DNA of 64,000 nt. Source: Dasania sp. GY-MA-18 (GTDB lineage: Bacteria > Pseudomonadota > Gammaproteobacteria > Pseudomonadales > Dasaniaceae). The stretch lies in the NCBI RefSeq assembly GCF_024734385.1, contig NZ_JANHAP010000014.1, forward strand, positions 19,552 through 83,551, written 5' to 3'. A program made the translations under genes and the position numbers. Of the stretch, positions 26,190 through 36,020 are shown piece by piece. The notes under the pieces are model-generated. The model did not search any database. It was not told the DNA's origin and worked only from the letters and a program-made list of their open reading frames with translations. The stretch's first letter is position 1; each line of letters opens with the position of its first letter.

Positions 26190-28427
26190 TTATGAGGTGG
26201 GTTGTCGGTTTGGCTGCCCTAGCTGGCGTAAGTTATCGGTAATATTGCCAAAGGCACGGTCAAACAAGGGGGTGGACTCTAAGGCCTTGGCGCGCTTTTG
26301 CTGTAGGTCGTAGGCAAACTCTTTGCGAGTTTTTTCTAAAATATTAAAGCCAAAGCGGTTCACAAATATATAGCTATCGTTGGCCTCTATACGAGCGGAT
26401 AACTTGCAGCGCACAGTTTTTTGTTCGCTGATTATCTGGTAATCAAACCAAGTGTTAGGGGCGATAGATTCCGCTTGTTTAATAAATTCGTAGGTCAGGG
26501 CTTGGTGCTGGGCTTTTTGCCGCTCTAGGGCGGTCATTTCTTTCCAGTTTTTATTGCCGCTGCCGGGGGTGTGGCCTAGCTCCTGCGCTTGCGCTGGGCT
26601 AATGGGGCGTATATTGAGCTCTGCCTTGTTGCTTTGTAATTGCTCGATGATTTGATGAATTTGTTGGCATAGCTGTAGCCTGTCTTCATCATCGGTAATG
26701 ATGTGCAGCAGGCCTTTTTCTATGCGTGCCATAAGCGCGGGTTTAATCTTTTCCAACCTGGCTATTGATTTGGCGTCTTGCTGGGTTTGGCAGGCCCACA
26801 GTAAATCGTGGATCAGCTGGGTGGCATCTAGCCACTCGGGGCTATCTTTACCGAATTTAATAAACGTAGACACCATAAAGGCCTGCCAGTGATCAATAAG
26901 AAACTGGCTGATCTCTGGGGGCAGGGTGGCTTTTTTGAGCAAATCCAAAATCGTTTTTTGGGTCAGGGCCTTGGCGGTATTGGTAATAGCTTTGCCTTGT
27001 GCGGCCTGCTTGGAGCGTTTTTCAATAAGCGCTTGGCGATGTTCATATTGCTTAACGGCTTCGTTGAGCTCGGTTAGCTTATTGCTGAATATGCTCTCGT
27101 CCTGACCATAGTTTTCAATGATATCTTGAATGATTTGAGCGACCAGCAGGTAAAACTTATCTTTTTCTGGTAGCTCTGCCTCCCAGCCTATTGCCGTTGA
27201 GGCTATGGTGTTAATCAGTTTTCTGGCAGGGTGGCCGCTATTTTGGAAAAAGCCGCGGTCTTTTAATGCAACTTTTAGCACTGGGATTTGCAGGCGGCTG
27301 ATCAGGGCCTGGAAGGGCGCTGGCAGGTTTTGGTCGTCCAGTATAAAGTCAAAAAACATGGCGACTAAGTTGATGGTGTCTTCGTCTGCTTGCTGTACCG
27401 ATTGTGGGGCGTTGGGATTGGATTTGGATAGTATTAAATCCACAAACATGTGCAGGCTGTTGGCGGCGTTCTCGGCGCTTAGGGCTTGCCGTGTTTGCTC
27501 CACTTGAATGTTAGATAGTGCTGTGAGCAATTCGTGATTGCTCATTTGTGGCCCGGGGTTGGCGGTGTATTGGTTGTAGTTGGGCACCTGTATGGCGCCT
27601 AGTTGCCGTATACCCGCCAATAGGGTGCTAAGTTCGTTAAATTGCGTGCCAGAGCTAGCGGGCTCTGCCGAGGCCTGAGGGGGGGCGGTATCATTGTTTG
27701 CCGTGCTGGTTTCGGGCTGGGCTGGGCTATCTGATTTGGCCACGCTGTGGCTGATCTTGGGGATCACCCCTTCGTTGATTAATAGATCGTTGGCGGTGCC
27801 GTAGACCTTGCCTAACTGGCTGATGACCAGGCGGTCAAACTGCTTGTAGATAATAATTTTAGCTTTGATATGGATATCAAATAGCTCGCAAACATCGGCA
27901 AAATTATTGCACAGCTGCTGTGGGTCTAGCGGGTTGTTATCGCTGTCTATGCTGCGATTGTTAGTGAGGTAGTCTAGGCGTACTTGCAGGTGGTATAGCG
28001 CCTCTTGGTTGCTGCCTCTAGCTTTGCTAACCATGCTGTTAATCGCGACATCACGCTCTATATCGTCATCTTGCACTAGGCTGAGGCTGTCGCCGCGTGG
28101 CTCTTTAGGTGGTGCTTTTGGGGCGGTATTGCCGGGCTGATTTAAAGCGTCAAAGTGCTCTTCTACTTTGCGGCTAAAACTGCTTAATGCACCGGCCTTT
28201 TTGATGCGCAGCTCGCGCATAGACTCAAAATAGAGGTTTTGCTCGGTGTTGCTGGTGGCGCGGCTGGAAAGATCGAAAAATAAGTCGTCACAGCTGTTGA
28301 ACAGGTTTTCTAAACAGTGCATCAAAATAGACTTGGCGCTGTTTTTAACCAAGGTTACGGGCGCAGGGATGCTAGCTTTGTTGCCATTGCTACCGGTAAG
28401 CCTGATGTGATCGTTCTTGTTTTTCAT
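26190..28427 (-). CDS. DUF1631-family protein with C-terminal PilZ-like segment
   Basis: A 745-residue cytoplasmic protein with an all-helical body. The start (KNSAKSILMHCLENLFNSCDDLFFDLSSRA) and the ARKLINTIASTAIGW region (residues ~395-410) are typical of DUF1631. The last ~110 residues (from WFDYQI) look PilZ-like, as known for this family, but I see no RxxxR-type c-di-GMP motif, so binding is unproven. The function is unknown. What stands out is its promoter: a near-consensus -24/-12 site and the same upstream box as the PEP-CTERM gene, placing it in the apparent PrsR regulon. Confidence 0.88.
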   Translation of the reverse strand: MKNKNDHIRLTGSNGNKASIPAPVTLVKNSAKSILMHCLENLFNSCDDLFFDLSSRATSNTEQNLYFESMRELRIKKAGALSSFSRKVEEHFDALNQPGNTAPKAPPKEPRGDSLSLVQDDDIERDVAINSMVSKARGSNQEALYHLQVRLDYLTNNRSIDSDNNPLDPQQLCNNFADVCELFDIHIKAKIIIYKQFDRLVISQLGKVYGTANDLLINEGVIPKISHSVAKSDSPAQPETSTANNDTAPPQASAEPASSGTQFNELSTLLAGIRQLGAIQVPNYNQYTANPGPQMSNHELLTALSNIQVEQTRQALSAENAANSLHMFVDLILSKSNPNAPQSVQQADEDTINLVAMFFDFILDDQNLPAPFQALISRLQIPVLKVALKDRGFFQNSGHPARKLINTIASTAIGWEAELPEKDKFYLLVAQIIQDIIENYGQDESIFSNKLTELNEAVKQYEHRQALIEKRSKQAAQGKAITNTAKALTQKTILDLLKKATLPPEISQFLIDHWQAFMVSTFIKFGKDSPEWLDATQLIHDLLWACQTQQDAKSIARLEKIKPALMARIEKGLLHIITDDEDRLQLCQQIHQIIEQLQSNKAELNIRPISPAQAQELGHTPGSGNKNWKEMTALERQKAQHQALTYEFIKQAESIAPNTWFDYQIISEQKTVRCKLSARIEANDSYIFVNRFGFNILEKTRKEFAYDLQQKRAKALESTPLFDRAFGNITDNLRQLGQPNRQPTS

Positions 28428-28475
28428 AAATACTTTTAATCTGAGCGGCGGTTATTTGAAGGTGTATATAAATCT

Positions 28476-28493
28476 TGCAAAAAACGTACCGAA
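28476..28493 (-). promoter_or_regulatory. Sigma-54 (-24/-12) promoter of the DUF1631 gene
   Basis: Minus strand: TTCGGTACGTTTTTTGCA. It has GG-N10-GC spacing, ACG after the GG and a perfect TTGCA at -12, a close match to TGGCACG-N4-TTGCA. The start would be near 28465, about 38 bases before the ATG. Confidence 0.75.
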
Positions 28494-28585
28494 CACCCTA
28501 GGTGTTTTGGAAAGCGTTAACTGCCTGTATTTAAAGCTCTTTTATCCTATCTTGGCGCCAGTGGCAAGTGTTGCTGTTGTCAAGC

Positions 28586-28607
28586 TGTAAACTTATTCGA
28601 CGTATGC
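28586..28607 (-). promoter_or_regulatory. TGTAAA-N6-CGAC box upstream of the DUF1631 promoter
   Basis: The + strand reads TGTAAACTTATTCGACG followed by TATGCT. It is almost identical to the box at 19836 and in the same orientation. It lies 96 bases upstream of the -24 GG; the difference from 65 in the first copy is 31, about three helical turns. Confidence 0.65.
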
Positions 28608-28638
28608 TTGACGGCCTGGCTATTTATCAGCTGGCTGC

Positions 28639-29118
28639 TTAATCGATCTCCGCGGATACCGGTGTTGATAGGGGGCTGTATATCATCGAGGTGTCATAGG
28701 TAGAGATGGCGAAATAGTATTTGCCAGCAGGCAGCTCCGGAGTGGTGTAGGTGGTGGTGTTGCGGTCGCTAATATTAACCATTTGCCCTTCGTTTATAGG
28801 CGTGCCATCCAGGTAGTAGTAAATTTCATAGCCGCCGATTTCGGTTAGGGCTAGGGGGCTGTTGTCCGCGCGGGTGGTGGGGGCAGTCCAGCTTAAGGTG
28901 ATGGTTCCGGTATTAGGGCTGGGGCTGGGTTCGGGCTCAGGGTCGCTGGGCTCCGGTGTTGAGGGTGCGGATTGTTCATTGTTTTCGGTGGCGCTGCTGG
29001 AGGAGTTGTCGCTGGAAGAGCTGCTGCTGGCTGCAGTATCATCACTGCCGCCACCCCCGCCGCCGCCACAGGCTGCTAATAGGGTGGAAAGTAGGCATAA
29101 AGTCAGTAGTTTGTGCAT
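28639..29118 (-). CDS. Small lipoprotein with Ser/Pro linker and fibronectin-III-like domain
   Basis: A 159-residue lipoprotein: lipobox LLAAC gives Cys17, followed by a Gly run, a Ser-rich stretch and a Pro-Glu-Ser linker (to ~residue 68). The C-terminal ~90 residues (TITLSWTAPTTRADNSPL, then GYEIYYYLDG and GKYYFAISTYD) are fibronectin-III-like. Such proteins display a small adhesion or binding domain at the outer membrane. It is separate from its neighbours and no partner is evident. Confidence 0.85.
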   Translation of the reverse strand: MHKLLTLCLLSTLLAACGGGGGGGSDDTAASSSSSSDNSSSSATENNEQSAPSTPEPSDPEPEPSPSPNTGTITLSWTAPTTRADNSPLALTEIGGYEIYYYLDGTPINEGQMVNISDRNTTTYTTPELPAGKYYFAISTYDTSMIYSPLSTPVSAEID

Positions 29119-29274
29119 GGTTACAGCCTTGTTATGGTGAGTTGCGCATAGTCAGTTGGCGATGATCAAAGTGTAGATAGGCGGGAGGGTTTTTGGCAAC
29201 TATTAGCTGAGCTGCTCTGCTCAAGTTGTGAAGCCAGTCACCGTGAGTTTAGAGCGGGTGCGTATAAAAGGTTG

Positions 29275-30237
29275 TTAGCTATGCCTGTTCACCGAGAGTT
29301 CTGCTAGTCGTAATAGCGTATCTTTATATGCTGAGGGGGCAAAGTCGCTGATAGCTGCGGTGGCTAGTTGTTGATGCTTGATGGCGGCTAGCCTGGTGTA
29401 GTTGAGGGCGTCGCAGTCCTGTATGGCGGCGAAGATGGCGTTTAGCTCGCTGCTGTTTTTTTCTTTGATGGCATTACTTACTAGGGCTTGTTGTTCGCTG
29501 CTGCCCTGCTTCATAACGTGGATCAGAGGCAGGGTGGGCTTGCCTTCGGCCAAGTCGTCGCCTACGTTTTTGCCCATGGTTTCTGGGTCGCCCTCATAGT
29601 CTAAAACATCATCAATCAGTTGAAAGGCTATGCCTAGGTTTAGGCCGTAATCGTAGAGTTTGCTGATGCTGGCTTGATCCAGCTCGGAGAGTTCGCCGCT
29701 GCCGGCGCAGGCCGCGGCAAACAGTACTGCGGTTTTGCTTTTGATAACATCAAAATAATCCGCTTCGCTGGTGCTGGGGTCGCCGGCTTTAGTGAGCTGT
29801 AGCACTTCCCCTTCGGCAATAATGTTGGTGGTATTGGCCATCAGTTCCATGACCTTTTGCTTGCCTAGGCTGACCAGTAGCTGAAAGGCACGGGTATAGA
29901 GAAAATCGCCCACTAATACGCTGGGGGCATTGCCCCACTCGGCGTTGGCTGTGGGGCGGCCACGGCGTAGGGATGAAATGTCGACTACATCGTCATGCAG
30001 CAAAGTGGCGGTATGTATAAACTCTATAGAGGCGGCGAAGGCGATATGCTGCTGCCCTATATTGCCGTTAATGCCGCCGCATAGCAGTGCCAATAAGGGG
30101 CGCAGGCGCTTGCCGCCAGCATCCACTATATAGTGGCCTATGCTGCCGACTAGGGGGATGCGGGAGTGCAGGTGGTCGATAATAAGCTGGTTTACGGCTT
30201 CAAATTCGGTGGCGACGATGTCACGAGCTTGCTGCAT
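29275..30237 (-). CDS. ispB: Octaprenyl diphosphate synthase
   Basis: A 320-residue trans-prenyltransferase that makes the side chain of ubiquinone. Both Asp-rich motifs are intact: LLHDDVVD with RRGRPT, and QLIDDVLDYEGD. The GGKRLRP segment near residue 40 binds pyrophosphate. It is divergent from rplU, the order found in many gammaproteobacteria, which supports IspB over other polyprenyl synthases. Confidence 0.95.
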   Translation of the reverse strand: MQQARDIVATEFEAVNQLIIDHLHSRIPLVGSIGHYIVDAGGKRLRPLLALLCGGINGNIGQQHIAFAASIEFIHTATLLHDDVVDISSLRRGRPTANAEWGNAPSVLVGDFLYTRAFQLLVSLGKQKVMELMANTTNIIAEGEVLQLTKAGDPSTSEADYFDVIKSKTAVLFAAACAGSGELSELDQASISKLYDYGLNLGIAFQLIDDVLDYEGDPETMGKNVGDDLAEGKPTLPLIHVMKQGSSEQQALVSNAIKEKNSSELNAIFAAIQDCDALNYTRLAAIKHQQLATAAISDFAPSAYKDTLLRLAELSVNRHS

Positions 30238-30405
30238 GTTGTTGTTCTGTATGTCGGGGTGCGGGCTGTGGATGTTTCTAGCTAGAACGCGGCATGCTAT
30301 GGGGGGTAGGGGGTTCTGTCAAGCTGCTGGCGTAGCCTGTACGGCAATGCTGCAGCGAAAAGCCAGTTCGCTGTGAGTAAAAGGTGGTTTTGGGCTTTAA
30401 AATGC

Positions 30406-30434
30406 TTGTTCTTACTGGCTAACTGCCGTAGAAT
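30406..30434 (+). promoter_or_regulatory. Probable rplU promoter
   Basis: TTGTTC (30406-30411) and TAGAAT (30429-30434) are separated by 17 bases and followed by a GC-rich CCGCCCTCC, as at growth-rate-controlled promoters. Confidence 0.6.
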
Positions 30435-30439
30435 CCGCC

Positions 30440-30575
30440 CTCCGAAAAACCGAACCGGCTTTTGCTTTTCTCTTGGTTAATAAGTGAGGGTGAATGGCTG
30501 AGGTGCCTGGACTTGTCCCAGCTGATGCTGGCAGTAAGACCCTATTTGCAAGCAGGCTACACACTGGAGTAAAAC
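30440..30575 (+). promoter_or_regulatory. rplU leader
   Basis: The ~135-nt leader has two small hairpins (GGAC-TT-GTCC, and CCAGC-TGAT-GCTGG near 30520-30533) before the ribosome site GGAG. It could serve ribosomal protein autoregulation, but I recognise no known family. The rest of the ispB-rplU gap (30238-30405) shows nothing definite. Confidence 0.35.
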
Positions 30576-30887
30576 ATGTACGCAGTTATTGAGAGCGGCG
30601 GTAAGCAACATCGCGTCGTTGAGGGTGAAACCCTTAAATTAGAAAAAATTGAAGTCGCTACTGGTGAAACTATCACTTTTGATAATGTTTTGATGGTAGG
30701 CGAAGGTGAGGGCGTTAAAATTGGCGCTCCTTACGTTGCCGGCAGCAAAGTAACTGCAGAGGTTATTGAGCAAGGTCGTCACAAGAAAGTAAAAATCATG
30801 AAGTTTCGTCGTCGTAAGCATTCGATGAAGCAGGCCGGCCACCGTCAGTGGTACACCGAAGTTAAAATCACTGGTATCAGTGCTTAA
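30576..30887 (+). CDS. rplU: 50S ribosomal protein L21
   Basis: 103 residues, standard length, with the family opening [11 protein letters not shown] and the C-terminal RNA-binding [19 protein letters not shown] (quoted in part). GGAG lies 6 bases before the ATG. It is the first gene of the rplU-rpmA unit, 19 bases before rpmA. Confidence 0.98.
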   Translation: MYAVIESGGKQHRVVEGETLKLEKIEVATGETITFDNVLMVGEGEGVKIGAPYVAGSKVTAEVIEQGRHKKVKIMKFRRRKHSMKQAGHRQWYTEVKITGISA

Positions 30888-30906
30888 CAGATTTAGGAGA
30901 TAAGTA

Positions 30907-31164
30907 ATGGCTCATAAGAAAGCAGGCGGTAGTACTAATAACGGTCGCGACTCCCAGAGTAAGCGCTTAGGTGTTAAGCGTTTTGGCGGCCAAGAAGTAT
31001 TAGCGGGCAACATCATTGTTCGTCAACGCGGCACTAAGTTTCACGCTGGCGTTAATGTAGGTTTAGGTACCGATCACACTTTGTTTGCTAAGGCAGATGG
31101 CGTGGTTAAGTTCGAAACTAAAGGTCCTAAAAACCGCAAGTTTGTTAGCATTGTAACTGCATAA
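30907..31164 (+). CDS. rpmA: 50S ribosomal protein L27
   Basis: 85 residues beginning [15 protein letters not shown], the flexible N-terminal tail that reaches the peptidyl-transferase centre, followed by the L27 core ([13 protein letters not shown]). AGGAG lies 6 bases before the start. A terminator follows, so obgE may have its own promoter. Confidence 0.98.
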   Translation: MAHKKAGGSTNNGRDSQSKRLGVKRFGGQEVLAGNIIVRQRGTKFHAGVNVGLGTDHTLFAKADGVVKFETKGPKNRKFVSIVTA

Positions 31165-31182
31165 GTTCACTGTGCTATAGCG

Positions 31183-31213
31183 AAAGCCTCGTCTACTATG
31201 ACGGGGCTTTTTT
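31183..31213 (+). terminator. Intrinsic terminator after rpmA
   Basis: AAAGCCTCGTC and GACGGGGCTTT pair over 11 positions with one G-T wobble around a 6-nt loop, followed by a T-run, 18 bases after the rpmA stop. Confidence 0.88.
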
Positions 31214-31275
31214 GTTTCTGGCTATTTTTAGCTATTTTATAGGTAAGAGATTTAGCTTGCCTGGCAAGTGATTAA

Positions 31276-32484
<1,209 letters not shown>

Positions 32485-32517
32485 TGTCATCGTGGCAGCC
32501 TGATTTGATAAACAATA

Positions 32518-33657
32518 ATGACGAAAGATAATAACGTGGATAAACCAAGCTTATCGAAAACCCAGCGCTGGGTGGTGAAAATTGGCAGCGCCTTATTAAC
32601 TGCTGGCGGCAAGGGCCTGGATGTAGAGGCGATTGCTAACTGGACGGCGCAAATGGCTGAGCTGCGTCAGCGGGGTATAGAGCTGGTGCTGGTGTCCTCT
32701 GGGGCTGTGGCTGAAGGCATGACCCGGTTGGGCTGGTCGCAGCGCCCCAGCTCCCTGCACGACCTACAGGCGGCAGCTGCCGTGGGCCAGATGGGCTTGG
32801 TGCAGGCCTACGAATCTTGTTTTAAGCAGTACGATATACATACGGCGCAGATATTATTAGGGCACGATGATATTTCTGCTCGTGACCGCTATCTCAATGC
32901 CCGCGGTACCATCGCGCGTTTATTGGAGTTGGGGGTGGTGCCAGTGGTCAATGAAAACGATACCGTGGTCACCGATGAGATACGCTTTGGTGATAACGAT
33001 ACTTTAGGGGCGCTGGTGGCCAACTTAATTGATGCCGATTTGCTGGTGATCTTAACAGATCAGCAAGGCTTGTTTGCCAGTGATCCGCGCGCTAATCCCG
33101 ATGCTGAGCTGATCAGCTTTGCTCATGCTAATGATGCTTCTTTAGATGCTATGGCCAGTGGTGGCTCTGGCGCCTTGGGGCGCGGAGGGATGTTAACCAA
33201 GGTGCGGGCGGCTAGGTTGGCGGCTAGGTCGGGCACCCATACCGTTATTGCGGGCGGGGCCCTAAAGAATGTGTTGGTAGACCTAGTTAGCGATAAGGTG
33301 CAGGGCACCTTGTTGGTGGCCGAGCAGGCGCCGCTGGCGGCACGCAAGCAATGGTTGGCGGGGCAGTCGCAAATGTGTGGCAGCTTGCAGCTGGATGACG
33401 GTGCGGTGGCTATGCTGCGTAGCTCTGGCAAAAGTCTGTTACCTGTGGGGGTTGCGGCAATAAGCGGTAATTTCGATAGGGGTGACTTTGTGGTGTGCGT
33501 GGACGCCAAGGGGGTTGCAGTGGCGAGAGGGATAGTTAACTACAGTGCCGCCGAAGCGCAAAAAATCATCGGCAAGGGCAGTGCGGCTATGCAGGGTGCT
33601 CTGGGTTATCAGGGTGATGTGGAGTTAATCCACAGGGATAATCTGGTTTTGGTGTAG
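32518..33657 (+). CDS. proB: Glutamate 5-kinase
   Basis: A 379-residue enzyme that phosphorylates glutamate in the first step of proline synthesis. The amino-acid kinase domain shows [24 protein letters not shown] and [10 protein letters not shown]; a C-terminal PUA domain spans about residues 285-370. It follows obgE by 33 bases. The ribosome site is weak; ATG 32518 gives the usual length. Confidence 0.97.
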   Translation: MTKDNNVDKPSLSKTQRWVVKIGSALLTAGGKGLDVEAIANWTAQMAELRQRGIELVLVSSGAVAEGMTRLGWSQRPSSLHDLQAAAAVGQMGLVQAYESCFKQYDIHTAQILLGHDDISARDRYLNARGTIARLLELGVVPVVNENDTVVTDEIRFGDNDTLGALVANLIDADLLVILTDQQGLFASDPRANPDAELISFAHANDASLDAMASGGSGALGRGGMLTKVRAARLAARSGTHTVIAGGALKNVLVDLVSDKVQGTLLVAEQAPLAARKQWLAGQSQMCGSLQLDDGAVAMLRSSGKSLLPVGVAAISGNFDRGDFVVCVDAKGVAVARGIVNYSAAEAQKIIGKGSAAMQGALGYQGDVELIHRDNLVLV

Positions 33658-33682
33658 TTTTAGCGCTAGAAATAACAAGCAT

Positions 33683-33710
33683 AAAAAAACCGGCCTAGGC
33701 CGGTTTTTTT
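33683..33710. terminator. Bidirectional terminator between proB and rpsT
   Basis: A7-CCGGCC-TA-GGCCGG-T7 forms a symmetrical stem-loop with T-runs on both strands, between two converging genes. Confidence 0.95.
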
Positions 33711-33725
33711 ATGCTGAGTGCAAAA

Positions 33726-33992
33726 TTAAGCAGCAAGTGCTTTAACTTTAGCGTTCAGACGACTTTTATGACGTGCGGCCTTATTCTTGTGAATAATGCC
33801 TTTGTCAGCCATGCGATCAATAACAGGTACCGCAGCTGCGTAAGCTGTTTGCGCTTCTTCGGCGTTGCCACCATCAATAGCAGCGATCACTTTTTTGATA
33901 GATGTGCGTACCATGGAGCGCAGGCTGGCATTGTGTTGACGACGCTTTTCGGCCTGACGAGCGCGTTTTTTTGCTTGTGGAGAATTTGCCAC
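33726..33992 (-). CDS. rpsT: 30S ribosomal protein S20
   Basis: 88 residues, typical S20: [20 protein letters not shown] at the start, then the helical [15 protein letters not shown]. It binds 16S rRNA early in 30S assembly. Its location after proB on the opposite strand is usual in this lineage. GAGG lies before the ATG on the minus strand. Confidence 0.98.
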   Translation of the reverse strand: MANSPQAKKRARQAEKRRQHNASLRSMVRTSIKKVIAAIDGGNAEEAQTAYAAAVPVIDRMADKGIIHKNKAARHKSRLNAKVKALAA

Positions 33993-34266
33993 CTTGTAAC
34001 TCCTCGAAAATAGGGGGTCAAAAAATAAGAGGCGAGATTATTCCTTGTTGCTGGGTGGATGTCAAGCAGCGACCAGCCCTATTTGCAGTGAGCGCTAATC
34101 TAATGGCTGCGAGGGTTGGATAGCCTAGAAATAATTGGGCGGTCATTGATTAGTTAGCGTTATTGGTTATTATAAATACAGTTTTACATAACTATCTGGA
34201 TGTTTTTCGTAGCTATAATTGTTTAGCGGCTAGGCCCTAATAATAAAATAACAACAAGGTAATGCT

Positions 34267-34590
34267 ATGCAACAGAGACTTATCCTATTGGTACTGGCCT
34301 CATTATTGGCTTTGCCCGCTTGGGCGGCTTGCAAAGAGGCAAAGATCCCCTATTTACCCAACCCTAATATGGCTGATATAGGCGAGATGCTAGAAGCGCA
34401 GGCGGCGGTCAAGAATTATATGCAGCGTCAGCAGTCGTTTTTAGCTTGCAGCCGTGATGGCGTGCGCCATAACCGGGCGGTGGATCGTATGCACGAGGTG
34501 GCTAAAGAATTTAATAAGATCACTAGGCGCTTTAAAGCTAAGCAGCAATCTGAGGATATGTTTACTGAGCTGGCGTTAATTAGCTATTAG
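34267..34590 (+). CDS. Small periplasmic hypothetical protein
   Basis: A 107-residue protein with a clear signal peptide (cleavage after LPAWA, residue ~20) and a mature helical domain with two Cys (ACKEA, LACSRDG) that could pair. AAGG lies 8 bases before the ATG, and a TATAAT at 34214-34219 could be its -10. I do not recognise the family. Confidence 0.75.
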   Translation: MQQRLILLVLASLLALPAWAACKEAKIPYLPNPNMADIGEMLEAQAAVKNYMQRQQSFLACSRDGVRHNRAVDRMHEVAKEFNKITRRFKAKQQSEDMFTELALISY

Positions 34591-34916
34591 CGCTGTTTGC
34601 GCTGTTTATCTGCGCTGCGAGCGAGTTTACTCTTTTGTAAGAAGGCTGTGGTTGGATTGAGGTTGCTTTGGCTGGCGGCGTAGGTGGGGGGTTCATGCTC
34701 TGTTGTGGGGCGCTGTTTGCTTTTGCGATTATGAAGCTCTAAGCCAAAGCTGTTTACACTGTCGTTGCGCGCTAGTTTTTGAGGCTTGAGTTTAACCTGC
34801 AGCAAGTGCGCTAGTGTTTTAATATTGGGGGCTGAGTTAAGCATGGGCTTGCCATCGTTAGCAGGGTTATTGCTCAAGCTTAGTCGTTTATTATTATTTT
34901 GCTGTGTGTTGCGCAT
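34587..34916 (-). CDS. Doubtful small basic hypothetical protein
   Basis: A 109-residue polar, Lys/Asn/Gln-rich frame with no recognised domain. Its first ATG touches the T-run of the terminator at 34917, so it would need read-through or a later start (ATG 34844). It has no good ribosome site. It may be a chance frame; it overlaps the end of the preceding + gene by 4 bases. Confidence 0.35.
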   Translation of the reverse strand: MRNTQQNNNKRLSLSNNPANDGKPMLNSAPNIKTLAHLLQVKLKPQKLARNDSVNSFGLELHNRKSKQRPTTEHEPPTYAASQSNLNPTTAFLQKSKLARSADKQRKQR

Positions 34917-34954
34917 AAAAAAGGCCTCTAACTCAACATTAGAGGCCTTTTTTT
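34917..34954 (-). terminator. Intrinsic terminator of the small secreted-protein gene
   Basis: AAAAAAGGCCTCTAA and TTAGAGGCCTTTTTT pair around a 7-nt loop; T-runs lie on both strands. It is 28 bases after the stop of the gene at 34982. Confidence 0.92.
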
Positions 34955-34981
34955 ATAGGGCTATCCCACCCAGAAATAAGC

Positions 34982-35251
34982 TTAGCGGCAGGCTTTTTTG
35001 GCTGCTTTGATTTGTTTGCGTTCGCAGTCCTCTGATTGGCCCTCGCCTAGGCACCACTTCTTGCGCTTGTCCCAGGCCGATAATTTCAGGCTTTTGTGGT
35101 TGGAGCAAACGACTACATAAACGGAGTACTCATCACCTTCGGCAGAGGTTTTGTCTGACTCAAAAGTTATGCTGGTAGGTTTGGCTGCTTGGGCCGTAAG
35201 GCTGAATAAACATATCAGGGCTGATAATGTAGCCGCGGTGCTAAATCTCAT
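34982..35251 (-). CDS. Small secreted hypothetical protein
   Basis: 89 residues from ATG 35251: signal peptide MRFSTAATLSALICLFSLTA, cleavage near AQA, then a domain with four Cys (VVVCSN, KWCLG, EDCER, KKACR) that may form two disulfides. The longer frame from 35299 adds a polar leader before the signal, so it is rejected. The family is not recognised. Confidence 0.78.
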   Translation of the reverse strand: MRFSTAATLSALICLFSLTAQAAKPTSITFESDKTSAEGDEYSVYVVVCSNHKSLKLSAWDKRKKWCLGEGQSEDCERKQIKAAKKACR

Positions 35252-35345
35252 GTGGGTCTCGTTATTATGCGTTTGGTGCCGGGTGGCGGATACTATCATT
35301 TACTTGCTGGAAAGTCAGTAATGGCTAACTTTCATTGTGGGGGTT

Positions 35346-35561
35346 TTATAGCCCCAAGCCTATAAGTACTAAGCCTATCAGGCCTAATATGACAGCGTCT
35401 CTGGCTACATCTAAGCGGCATAAGCTGTAGAGATAGGAAAGGGGGGGGAGAAAAAACGAGCACAAGCCCCAGGTAAAATCTTCTTTAGCGCTACTGACTA
35501 GCAGTGAAAACCAGCTTAAAGCAAGAACGATAGAGCCGCACAGGATTAAAAATATGTCCAT
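35346..35561 (-). CDS. Small inner-membrane hypothetical protein
   Basis: 71 residues with two hydrophobic spans (residues ~3-23 and ~53-71) joined by a central loop with EDFTWGLCSFFLPPLSYLYSL (quoted in part). AAGGGA lies 6 bases before the ATG. No known function. Confidence 0.72.
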   Translation of the reverse strand: MDIFLILCGSIVLALSWFSLLVSSAKEDFTWGLCSFFLPPLSYLYSLCRLDVARDAVILGLIGLVLIGLGL

Positions 35562-35695
35562 GGAGTTCCCTTATTATTTTAAGCGTTATTATATGGCCGG
35601 TGTGTTAATTGGCTGCTCACTAATTATGCGTGTGAAATGCCGCTTGAGCAATAAATTAGCGTGTGTGTATGGAATTAAAGTGTTTGTGTGGGGGT

Positions 35696-35836
35696 TGTGG
35701 CTGGATTGAGTTGAAACAGCTTGAGGCTGTTTTAACCCTGCGGGCGTCGGCGCGTGGCGCCTCGTAGCAAATTGCTGGCGCAATTTGTGAACCGGGGTCA
35801 GTTCTTCACGGGCCGCTTTGCGGCACACAAAAAGGC
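35696..35836. repeat. Hairpin-rich repeat, copy 1
   Basis: About 140 bases repeated 183 bases further on with few changes. It contains a chain of short hairpins: AAACAGC/GCTGTTT, GGCGC/GCGCC, CAAATTGC/GCAATTTG, GAAC/GTTC and GCCGC/GCGGC. A minus-strand frame through it (35589-35828) is most likely not a gene. Confidence 0.85.
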
Positions 35837-35878
35837 ATGCTTATGGTGTTGGTGGGTTTGGGTGTAATTAGGGGGTGG

Positions 35879-36020
35879 TGTGGCCGGATTGAATTGAAAC
35901 AGCTTGAGGCTGTTTCAACCCTGCGGGCGTCGGCGCGTGGCGCCTCGTAGCAAATTGCTGGCGCAATTTGTGAACCGGGGTCGGTTCTTCACGGGCCGCT
36001 TCGCGACAAATAAAAAAGGC
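35879..36020. repeat. Hairpin-rich repeat, copy 2, beside tRNA-fMet
   Basis: Second copy of the element at 35696. Here the first hairpin extends to TTGAAACAGC/GCTGTTTCAA and the fourth to GAACC/GGTTC, so pairing is better than in copy 1. Its right end runs into the tRNA terminator. The 42 bases between copies show no gene. Confidence 0.85.

Noticed and set aside
28862..29140. 92-residue + strand frame with Pro and Ser runs
   Set aside because: It mirrors the Ser/Gly linker of the Fn3-like lipoprotein on the other strand.
35589..35828. 79-residue minus-strand frame through the repeat
   Set aside because: It runs across repeat copy 1, has no ribosome site or recognised domain, and the element is better explained by its hairpins.
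35696..36020. Possible CRISPR array
   Set aside because: Only two long copies, each internally structured, and no regular short spacers or cas genes.
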